Origin: Dankookia rubra
GTDB taxonomy: Bacteria; Pseudomonadota; Alphaproteobacteria; Acetobacterales; Acetobacteraceae
Reading direction: 5' to 3'
Length of the DNA stretch: 64,000 bases
Assembly: GCF_004355005.1 (NCBI RefSeq)
Contig: NZ_SMSJ01000012.1
Coordinates: forward strand, 1 to 64,000
The position numbers and the translations under genes are program-made. Of the stretch, positions 57,976-64,000 are shown piece by piece (within the stretch, counting starts at the first letter, position 1; each line of letters starts with the position of its first letter). A model generated the notes under the pieces. That model had not been told where the DNA came from, ran no database searches, and was given only the letters and a program-made list of their open reading frames with translations.

Positions 57976-58179
57976 ATGGTGGTCTTCAAGATTGCGAACA
58001 TGAGATGCGGCGGCTGCGCCCGGTCGGTCACGTCCGCCCTGCGCGGCGTGGACCCGGCAGCCGAGGTCCGGGTGGACCTGGAGCGCCGGGAGGTCACCGT
58101 CGAGGGCGCGGCGGACGCGGACGTCCTGGCCCGGGCGCTGCGCGGGGGTGGCTTTGTCGCTGAGAGGATCTTCGCCTAA
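57976..58179 (+). CDS. copZ: CopZ-like copper chaperone (HMA domain)
   Basis: A 67-residue single HMA domain: MVVFKIANMRCGGCARSVTS with the metal-binding CxxC, then VDLERREVTVEGAAD. It carries Cu(I) in the cytoplasm to the copper ATPase or to CueR. It starts at the ATG at 57976 (caggagg upstream), 30 bases after the CueR-type -10. The two-component regulator gene follows 31 bases later and may be co-transcribed. Confidence 0.9.
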   Translation: MVVFKIANMRCGGCARSVTSALRGVDPAAEVRVDLERREVTVEGAADADVLARALRGGGFVAERIFA

Positions 58180-58210
58180 TGGTCGGCCGGACTCCCAGGC
58201 TTGCCCCGGG

Positions 58211-59002
58211 ATGAACGCGGCCCTCAGCGGCAGCCCGCCTGGCGAGCCGCCGGGCCGACGCGGTCTCGACCCGGAGGCGCACGTCCTCGTCGTCGAGGAC
58301 GACGCCTCGATGCGCCACCTCATCGCCCGGCTGCTGCGCGAGAACGGCTTCCGCTCCACCGGCGTCCGCGACGGACGGGAGATGTGGGAGACGCTCAGGA
58401 ACACCGAGGTGGACCTGATCCTGCTCGACGTCATGCTGCCCGGCCACTCCGGCATCGAGCTCCTCCGCGAGCTGCGGACCGAGCGGGGCGCGCTGCCGGT
58501 GGTCATGGTCACCGCCAAGGGTTCGGAGGCCGACCGCGTGCTCGGTCTCGACCTCGGGGCGGACGACTACCTGCCCAAGCCATTCGGGCGGCGGGAGCTG
58601 CTGGCGCGGGTCCGCGCGGTGCTGCGCCGGGCCCGTCCGGCGGCCGCGGCGCCCGCTGAGCCCGCGGCTCGCACCTCCGTCCAACGGGTGCGCTTCGACA
58701 GCTGGACCGTGGACCTCGCGCGGCGCGAGTTGCTGGGGCCCGGTGGCACGGTCGTTGACCTCTCCGGCGCCGAGTACGACCTGCTGCTGGCGTTCATCGA
58801 GCACCCGCACCGGGTGCTGGCGCGGAACCAGATCCTCGAGCTGTCGCGCGGCCGTCTGGCGGACCCGAACGACCGGAGCGTTGACGTGCTGGTCAGCAGG
58901 CTGCGCCGCAAGCTCGAGGGCAAGGAAGGCGGGACGGCGATGATCAAGACAGTGCGTGGCGCGGGCTACATGTTCCTGCCCACCGTGGAGCGCGTGGGTT
59001 GA
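58211..59002 (+). CDS. OmpR-family response regulator of the copper block
   Basis: A 263-residue regulator from the ATG at 58211. The receiver has HVLVVEDDASMRHL, phospho-Asp in LILLDVMLPGHSG and DDYLPKPFGRRELL; the C-terminal winged helix ends IKTVRGAGYMFLP. Its partner kinase gene overlaps its stop by 4 bases (TTGA). It is close in architecture to the regulator at 20652. Confidence 0.9.
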   Translation: MNAALSGSPPGEPPGRRGLDPEAHVLVVEDDASMRHLIARLLRENGFRSTGVRDGREMWETLRNTEVDLILLDVMLPGHSGIELLRELRTERGALPVVMVTAKGSEADRVLGLDLGADDYLPKPFGRRELLARVRAVLRRARPAAAAPAEPAARTSVQRVRFDSWTVDLARRELLGPGGTVVDLSGAEYDLLLAFIEHPHRVLARNQILELSRGRLADPNDRSVDVLVSRLRRKLEGKEGGTAMIKTVRGAGYMFLPTVERVG

Positions 59003-60395
59003 GGCGCGGCCTGCGCTGGCTCGCACCTGCCAGCTTGGCGGGCAGGACCACCCTGATCCTGTTGACCGGGCTGCTGGTGTTCCACTTCGGGAGCGTGTGG
59101 CTTCTCCAGGAGGGCGTTCACGGGGCGATGGAGGAGGGCCGCGAGGTGCAGGCGGCCGAGCATATCTCCGCCGCCGCGCGCGTCGTCGCCTCCCTTCCCG
59201 AGGAGGCGCGCGAGCGTGCCGCGAGGGCGTTCTCTGCCCGGGGCTTCGAGGTCACCTGGGAGCGCTTGGAGCCTGCGGAAACCCTGGACGAGGCGTCCCT
59301 GGCCCCCTTGCGGGAGCGGCTGGAGGAGCGGGCGCCGGAGCTGGCGGGGATGCGCATCGGGTACGACCCGAACGCCCAGGGAGCCCAGCGGGTCATCAGG
59401 GGCAGCGTTCACCTCGCAGACGGCACCTGGGTCGCGTTCTCCGCCACTGGGCTGGAGGTGGCCTCGGTGCCAACCCACGCCTCGCTTGCCTCGCACAGCG
59501 CGATGGCCCTCGGCATCGTGCTCGCCTCGCTGCTTGTCGTGCACTGGATCACCAAGCCGCTGCGGCGCCTGGCCAAGGCGGCGGAGGCTTTCGGCAGGGG
59601 CGCGGCCCCGGTGCCGATGCCGGAGGACGGGCCGCGCGAGGTCCGGGAGGCCGCCCGGACCTTCAATGCCATGCAGGCAAGGATTCACAGGCTCGTCGCC
59701 GATCGCACCCAGGCGCTCGCCGCCGTCAGCCATGACCTGCGCAGCCCGATCCAGCGCCTGCGCCTGCGCGCGGGATTCCTCGACGACGTGGAAGCGCAGC
59801 AGGCGATCGACGGCGACCTCGACGAGATGGAGGCCATGATCGAGTCGACGCTTGCCTACCTGCGGGGGGAGACGGAGAGCGAGGAGCCGCGCCAAGCCGA
59901 CCTTGCGGCTATCCTTACCACGCTCGTGGACGATGCCTCCGATCGAGGCGCCACGGCGACCTACACCGGGCCCGACCGGCTCCCAATGCGGTTACGGCCG
60001 GTTGCCATCAAGCGCGCCCTAGCGAACCTCCTCGACAACGCGGCAAGCATGGCGGCGGGGCGCACGTTGCCCTCGAGGAGAGGCCGGGATCCGTCACGGT
60101 GCGGATCGAGGACGACGGCCCCGGCATCCCGGAGGCGGCGCTGGAGACGGTATTCGAGCCGTTCCGGCGCCTCGACGCTTCCCGCAACCGAGGCACCGGC
60201 GGCACGGGGCTCGGCCTTGCCATCGCCCGCCAAGTGGTGAACGCACACGGTGGCAGCGTGGCCCTTGCCAACCGCCCCGGGGGCGGGCTGGTGGCGACCG
60301 TGCGCCTGCCACACCCGAACGAGCGCGACGGCGCGGCAGGCGTTGGCAAAGGCACTCTCCCGCCGGTGACGCCCCCTGACGTGCGTCAGGCCTAG
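58999..60395 (+). pseudogene. Sensor histidine kinase with a frameshift
   Basis: It starts at TTG 58999, overlapping the regulator stop. The first frame runs to 60240: membrane segments at about 17-36 and 170-190, HAMP-like KPLRRLAKAAEAFGRG, HisKA box AAVSHDLRSPIQRLRLR and the N box ALANLLDNAA. It then turns into nonsense (SMAAGRTLPSRRGRDPS). The correct C-terminal half continues in another frame to 60395: KHGGGAHVALEERPG, then RIEDDGPGIPEAALETVFEP and GGTGLGLAIARQVVNAHGG. A single missing base at about 60044-60046, within gcggcaagcat, explains the break (expected NAAKHGG). It could be a real mutation or a sequencing error. Confidence 0.85.
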
Positions 60396-60518
60396 CTGCC
60401 CCCGGCTGCGGAACGGCCTGTAAGGCGCCCCGCCCTTCCGCGTCATCTTAAGAGCCACGTTCGCGGCGCCGGACCAGGCGCCGACCGGACGCGACTGACT
60501 CAAGGAGTGAATGTCACC

Positions 60519-60869
60519 ATGGCTCTGAAAATCGCACGGCTCGCCGCCATCGGCGCACTGGCCACCACGCTTGCCGCGGGCGCCGCGCTGGCGCAGCCTA
60601 CCCTGTCGCCGCAGGGCGGTAGCGCCGGTCCCGAGATGGACCACAGCCGAATGGGCGGCCAGGGCCAAGGCCAGCGCCCAGGCGGAGCGGCTCCCACGCT
60701 GACCCCGCAAGGCGGCAGCGGCAACGCCGAGATGGACCACAGCAGGATGGGGGGCGGCAACATGGGCGGCCCGTCGGGCGGCACGATCACCGGCAACCCC
60801 GGCAGCGGTCCCGACGTGCGGCACGACCCCGCCTCGACCCCGGCGCCAGCGCCCGCGCAGCGGCGCTAG
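60519..60869 (+). CDS. Exported protein with two PQGGS...MDHSRMGG repeats
   Basis: A 116-residue protein with a signal peptide (LAAIGALATTLAAGAALA) and two copies of a 20-odd-residue unit: PTLSPQGGSAGPEMDHSRMG and PTLTPQGGSGNAEMDHSRMG. The MDHSRM core offers Met and His copper ligands. aaggag precedes it; the ATG at 60519 is preferred, with GTG at 60507 as an alternative adding MNVT. No named family recognised. Confidence 0.7.
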   Translation: MALKIARLAAIGALATTLAAGAALAQPTLSPQGGSAGPEMDHSRMGGQGQGQRPGGAAPTLTPQGGSGNAEMDHSRMGGGNMGGPSGGTITGNPGSGPDVRHDPASTPAPAPAQRR

Positions 60870-60879
60870 CCGACCGGGT

Positions 60880-60909
60880 GCCGCGCTCGCCGACCCCGGC
60901 GGGCGCGGC
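60880..60909. terminator. Hairpin between convergent genes
   Basis: gccgcgc-t-cgcc pairs with ggcg-g-gcgcggc around the loop gacccc, one mismatch in 12. It fills the 41-base gap between the stops at 60869 and 60911, so it probably ends transcription from both sides. Confidence 0.7.
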
Positions 60910-60910
60910 C

Positions 60911-61723
60911 TCAGTGGTGCTTGTACCAGCCAACGTCGCGGATGTTGTTCCACGCGTCGGTCTGGTGGCACAGGAAGCACTGCTCCACTTGCGCCTGCTC
61001 CTGGCCGGTGATGACGCGGTCCATCATTTCGAAGTGCACCATGTAGTGGCTCGGCGGTGCCTGGTGGCACTGCGCGCATTCTTGCGATCTCGGCGACGGG
61101 TGCCGAAAGCCGCCCACCGTCCAGGCGGTGGTGCCGTGGCAGCTCTGGCAGTCGCGCCCGAACAGCGTCTGGTGCGGGTCGCGGTTGGCGTGGCAGCCCG
61201 CGCAGTCGAGCCGGTTCGCCTCGGCCGCGGGAAGAGAGCGCGGCGCCAGCGTCGAGCCGATCAGGTCCGCACTGCTGCCGCCAAGGAGTGCCCGCAGCCG
61301 TGCCACGCTGTGCGTCAATCCTTCTCCGCCCGCCTGCGCAGCCCCGGCGTGGCCCGCCGAGACCAGCGCCGCGTGGTCCATGTTGATGGGACGGCGCCCG
61401 CGGCCAAGGTGCTCAACGTGGCAGCCGCCGCACGCGCCGATGGTGGTGTGGAACGCCGTCGAGGGCTTCGTGACCAGGTCGGGCGCCGCCCCAACGTGGC
61501 AGGTCAAGCAGGACGCCGCCTCGACCCCGCGGGTCGGCACGTGGCAGGACTCGCATTGCGTCCCAAGGAATTCGTGCCCGGCGGAGAGCGGTCCCGGGTT
61601 CGCCGCGGCGGTCCAGAGCGGGACGCCCTCCGACCCGGTACGATGCACCGCCACCGGCACCGCCACGGCCGCCGCTAGGCCGACCGCCGCCAGCGCCGCG
61701 TAGAGCAATGTCGTGAACCTCAC
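60911..61723 (-). CDS. Seven-heme c-type cytochrome, periplasmic
   Basis: A 270-residue protein from the GTG at 61723, overlapping the upstream stop (GTGA). The N-terminal hydrophobic segment (LLYAALAAVGLAAAVAVPVA) is a signal or anchor. Seven CxxCH heme sites are present: CESCH, CLTCH, CGGCH, CAGCH, CQSCH, CAQCH and CFLCH, with extra His as distal ligands. The spacing recalls cytochrome c3/c7-type or NrfB-like multiheme carriers. It probably takes electrons from the membrane protein and reductase encoded upstream. Confidence 0.88.
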   Translation of the reverse strand: MRFTTLLYAALAAVGLAAAVAVPVAVHRTGSEGVPLWTAAANPGPLSAGHEFLGTQCESCHVPTRGVEAASCLTCHVGAAPDLVTKPSTAFHTTIGACGGCHVEHLGRGRRPINMDHAALVSAGHAGAAQAGGEGLTHSVARLRALLGGSSADLIGSTLAPRSLPAAEANRLDCAGCHANRDPHQTLFGRDCQSCHGTTAWTVGGFRHPSPRSQECAQCHQAPPSHYMVHFEMMDRVITGQEQAQVEQCFLCHQTDAWNNIRDVGWYKHH

Positions 61724-62376
61724 CGGAGCCACCTCAGGCCGTAGTAGAATCCGCTCCAAATGTGCAGCGCGAGCAATGGGTAGAGCGCGATCGCCGCCGC
61801 GACGTGCAGCACCGTCCAGCGCGAGAGGGCGCGCTTCAACGCTTCGCGCCGGTCGATCGCGTGCTCGAGGTCTGCGATGCTCGCCACCAGCGCGTGCAAG
61901 GAGATGTCGGGCTGCCTCGCTACGGCGGCCGAACCGGCGACGAGCTGGTCGTAGCGGGCCCGGAGCGCCCCGAGCTCCTGCCGCTGATCGCGGACGTCGG
62001 TCCCGAGCTGAACGAGGTAATAGCGGCCGACGAAGCCACTGAGCACGACGGCGAGCATGACCGTGACCAGCGCGATGCCGAGCGGGCTCCAATAGTGGTG
62101 GCCGGTGTGGAGCATCCCGAGCGCGGCGCCGACCGCGCCCGCGTAGACGTGGAAGGAGAGCATCGCTCCCAGCGCGGCGCGCCGCCGCAGCCAGGGGACA
62201 CGCCTCGCCAGCGTGTAGGCGAGCAGCAGGAGCATGCCCACGGCGCCGCTAATCCCAAGGATTCCTCCGGCCAGGCTGCCCGGGAAGCGCGGCGCCGCGT
62301 GCAGCAGGAAGCCCGGCGCGAACAGGGCCGCCATGGCCACCAGCAGGCTGACGGCGAGCCGCTCCCGGGCGTTCAC
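61720..62376 (-). CDS. Membrane protein of the cytochrome module, possible b-type
   Basis: A 218-residue protein from the GTG at 62376, two bases after the reductase stop. It has about five membrane segments with His in or near them: LSFHVYAGAVGAALGMLHTG, HHYWSPLGIALVTVMLAVVL, LHVAAAIALYPLLALHIWSG. These could bind b-type heme. A cytoplasmic coiled segment (about 130-185, DVRDQRQELGALRARYDQLV) separates segments 4 and 5. Its stop overlaps the cytochrome start. It is likely the link between reductase and multiheme cytochrome. Confidence 0.65.
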   Translation of the reverse strand: MNARERLAVSLLVAMAALFAPGFLLHAAPRFPGSLAGGILGISGAVGMLLLLAYTLARRVPWLRRRAALGAMLSFHVYAGAVGAALGMLHTGHHYWSPLGIALVTVMLAVVLSGFVGRYYLVQLGTDVRDQRQELGALRARYDQLVAGSAAVARQPDISLHALVASIADLEHAIDRREALKRALSRWTVLHVAAAIALYPLLALHIWSGFYYGLRWLR

Positions 62377-62377
62377 G

Positions 62378-64000
62378 TCACGCCTCGACCGCGAGGTTGC
62401 CGACGGACTTCGCCTGACATGCAAGGATCACGCCGCGCGCCTTCTCCTCCGGCGGCAGCCCCTCCTCGACCTCCATCGTCACCGCACCCTCGAGGAGGCG
62501 CACCTTGCAGGCGCCGCAGATGCCGACACGGCAGGAGTAGTCGATCTCGACGCCAATGACCTCGGCCGCCTCTAGGACGGTCTGGTCCGGCGCCAGCGCT
62601 CCAGTCTTGCCTGACTTCGTGAACCGCACCTCGGCCGTGGCGATCCGCGGGATGGTTTTGCCTACGGGAGCCAGCCCGCATGACGGCAGCGGCGCGGCGG
62701 TTCCCGGCGCGACGCCCCGGGCCGGGCCAAACGCCTCGGTCTTGATCTGGTCCTTGGGCACGCCGAGCTCGGCGAGCGCCGCCCTGACCGCTTCCATCAT
62801 CGGCGGCGGCCCGCACAGGTGGACGCGCCGCCTGGCGATCTCGGGGACGGAGCGCGCGATGAACTCCTTCGAGATGGGACCAGTAGCGCCCATCCAGGCC
62901 GTTCCCTCGGCGCGCGACATCGTCGCCGCCACGTGCAGGTTCGCGTGCCGCTTCTGCAGGTACTCGAGCTCCTCGCGGAAGACAAACTCCTCGGGGCTGC
63001 GCGCCCCGTAGAGAAAAAAGATCTCGCAGGGGTAGGAGCGGTCGGTGAGGTAGCGGGCGACACTCATCATGGGCGTGATGCCGACGCCGCCCGCGATTAG
63101 GACGATGCTGGCCTCCTCGCCCATGAAGGTGAAGACGCCCAGGGGCGCCGACACCTCCACAGACTCGCCGACCGCCACCCTGTCATGCAGGTGCCGCGAG
63201 ATGAGGCCCTGCTCCTCGCGCTTCACCGTGACCTCGACATGGCTTCGCTGCGTCGGCGAGGAGGCGATGGTGTAGGAACGCCGCGCCGTCTTGCCATCGA
63301 GTTCCGCTGAAACGGTCAGGAAATGACCCGGCATGAAGGTGAAAGGGACGTCCCCGCCGCCGGGCTCCACCAGCCGGAACGTCTTCACCGTGGGCGTTTC
63401 GCGGAAGATGGCCGCGACCCGCAGCTTGCCCGACCACGGCCGCCGCGCGGCCGCCGTCGCCGCGGCGGCCGATGGCGCGGTGCTGGCGAGCGGGGCAGGG
63501 ACCGTGCCGACCAGGGACGCCGGGAAGTCAGAGGGACCGCCGGTGGGCAGCGCGGGCGGTCTCGGCTCGGATGGCTCGCCGGGCGCGGGCGCCGGGCCAG
63601 GGGCGGGCCCACCTGCAGGGGCGGCCGAGAGCCGCTCGACGAGCGCGCTGACCCGCCGCATGCGCGCGTGCTGGATCAGTAGGGTTCCGACCAGGAACGC
63701 GACCAGGAAGATCATGGACGTCAGGTGGTACCAGGACAAGCCCCAGGGGCCTCCGTCCGCCGTCGGCGACGCCTCGGTGGGCGGAAGGCCGAGCTGGTCC
63801 CTGAACCAAGTCATGGCAAGCTGGCGCGGCGCCGTTCCCACCTCGATGGCGCGCAGCGCCGCCGTCCCGCTCTCGAGCAGCAGCAGGCCCTCGCGGACGC
63901 CTGCCGTGGCCTGCTGCACCGCCGCCGTGTCGTTGGTGGCCAGCGCATGGTGCAGCCGCGCCTGGCCCGAGGTGATCGCTTGCGACCCCCATCCGATGCG
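62378..64000 (-). CDS. Flavin/2Fe-2S oxidoreductase with membrane N-terminus, 5' end outside the window
   Basis: The frame is open to the right edge (it enters as RIGWGSQAITSGQARLHHAL), so the start is not in the window; at least 540 residues are seen. In order: a helical segment, one membrane helix (YHLTSMIFLVAFLVGTLLIQ), a Pro/Ala-rich linker, an FAD domain (ARRSYTIASSPTQ), an NAD(P) domain (VLIAGGVGITPMMSVARYLT, then LCGPPPMMEAVRAAL) and a C-terminal 2Fe-2S domain with CRVGICGACKV and a fourth Cys in VILACQAKS. It would move electrons from NAD(P)H via FAD and the iron-sulfur centre. With the next two genes it forms a compact redox module. Confidence 0.88.
   Translation of the reverse strand, partial: RIGWGSQAITSGQARLHHALATNDTAAVQQATAGVREGLLLLESGTAALRAIEVGTAPRQLAMTWFRDQLGLPPTEASPTADGGPWGLSWYHLTSMIFLVAFLVGTLLIQHARMRRVSALVERLSAAPAGGPAPGPAPAPGEPSEPRPPALPTGGPSDFPASLVGTVPAPLASTAPSAAAATAAARRPWSGKLRVAAIFRETPTVKTFRLVEPGGGDVPFTFMPGHFLTVSAELDGKTARRSYTIASSPTQRSHVEVTVKREEQGLISRHLHDRVAVGESVEVSAPLGVFTFMGEEASIVLIAGGVGITPMMSVARYLTDRSYPCEIFFLYGARSPEEFVFREELEYLQKRHANLHVAATMSRAEGTAWMGATGPISKEFIARSVPEIARRRVHLCGPPPMMEAVRAALAELGVPKDQIKTEAFGPARGVAPGTAAPLPSCGLAPVGKTIPRIATAEVRFTKSGKTGALAPDQTVLEAAEVIGVEIDYSCRVGICGACKVRLLEGAVTMEVEEGLPPEEKARGVILACQAKSVGNLAVEA

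Noticed and set aside
1-64000. CRISPR array, tRNA or rRNA genes, replication initiator
   Set aside because: No spaced direct repeats of CRISPR type, no tRNA-like cloverleaf and no rRNA stretch were recognised; no Rep protein is encoded in the window. Reading by eye could miss a tRNA.

Overview
The window is GC-rich (roughly 70% by eye) and reads as an alphaproteobacterial accessory region, most like Acetobacteraceae of the Roseomonas type. That placement is an inference from protein style, GC content and the ars/czc/cop gene sets; there is no rRNA or other taxonomic marker here. A small ParA, a ribbon-helix-helix protein and a KfrA-like protein indicate a plasmid or plasmid-derived segment. 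No replication initiator is in view.

Layout. 0-9 kb: the end of an IS5-type transposase gene, a YihY/BrkB membrane protein, small secreted proteins, a tyrosine recombinase abutting an IS5 remnant, a PD-(D/E)XK protein, and a partition locus (parA, RHH protein, kfrA) sitting in clusters of the hexamer GCTAGC. 9.1-11.7 kb: an IS21-family element (istA/istB) that cuts off an arsR gene and joins the plasmid-maintenance part to the resistance part. 12-15.2 kb: an arsenic operon (arsR-arsC fusion, GAPDH, arsJ). 15.6-18.3 kb: a four-gene cassette of unknown function (TIGR04255 protein, HTH protein, orphan, beta-flower-like protein), the best candidate here for an undescribed system. 18.5-33.8 kb: a Zn/Cd/Co block with two small secreted proteins, a two-component system, czcCBA-type RND efflux, MerR regulator, CDF, ZIP and a P1B-type ATPase. 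33.9-36 kb: an FTR1 iron permease behind a Fur-box-like palindrome, and a His-rich lipoprotein. 36-60.9 kb: a copper/silver block with cusCBA-type RND efflux, a Cu ATPase, an RTX-type protein, multicopper oxidase and CopB, CopC/CopD, DUF305 and DUF2933 proteins, a CueR-like regulator, a copper chaperone and a second two-component system whose kinase gene is frameshifted. 60.9-64 kb: a redox module (seven-heme cytochrome c, membrane protein, flavin/2Fe-2S reductase) running off the right edge.

How it works together. Two sets of MerR-type promoters with 19-bp spacers can be read directly. One type precedes the czc operon and the Zn/Cd ATPase gene, matching a CadR/ZntR-like regulator. The other precedes the Cu ATPase, cueR and copZ genes, with a weaker copy before a 65-residue protein gene, matching the CueR-like regulator. 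Cytoplasmic pumps (ATPases, CDF) would pass metal to the periplasm, RND systems would export it from the cell, and oxidase, CopC and His/Met-rich proteins would buffer or oxidise periplasmic copper. The arsenic operon encodes the GAPDH/ArsJ route of arsenate export; no arsenite pump is present.
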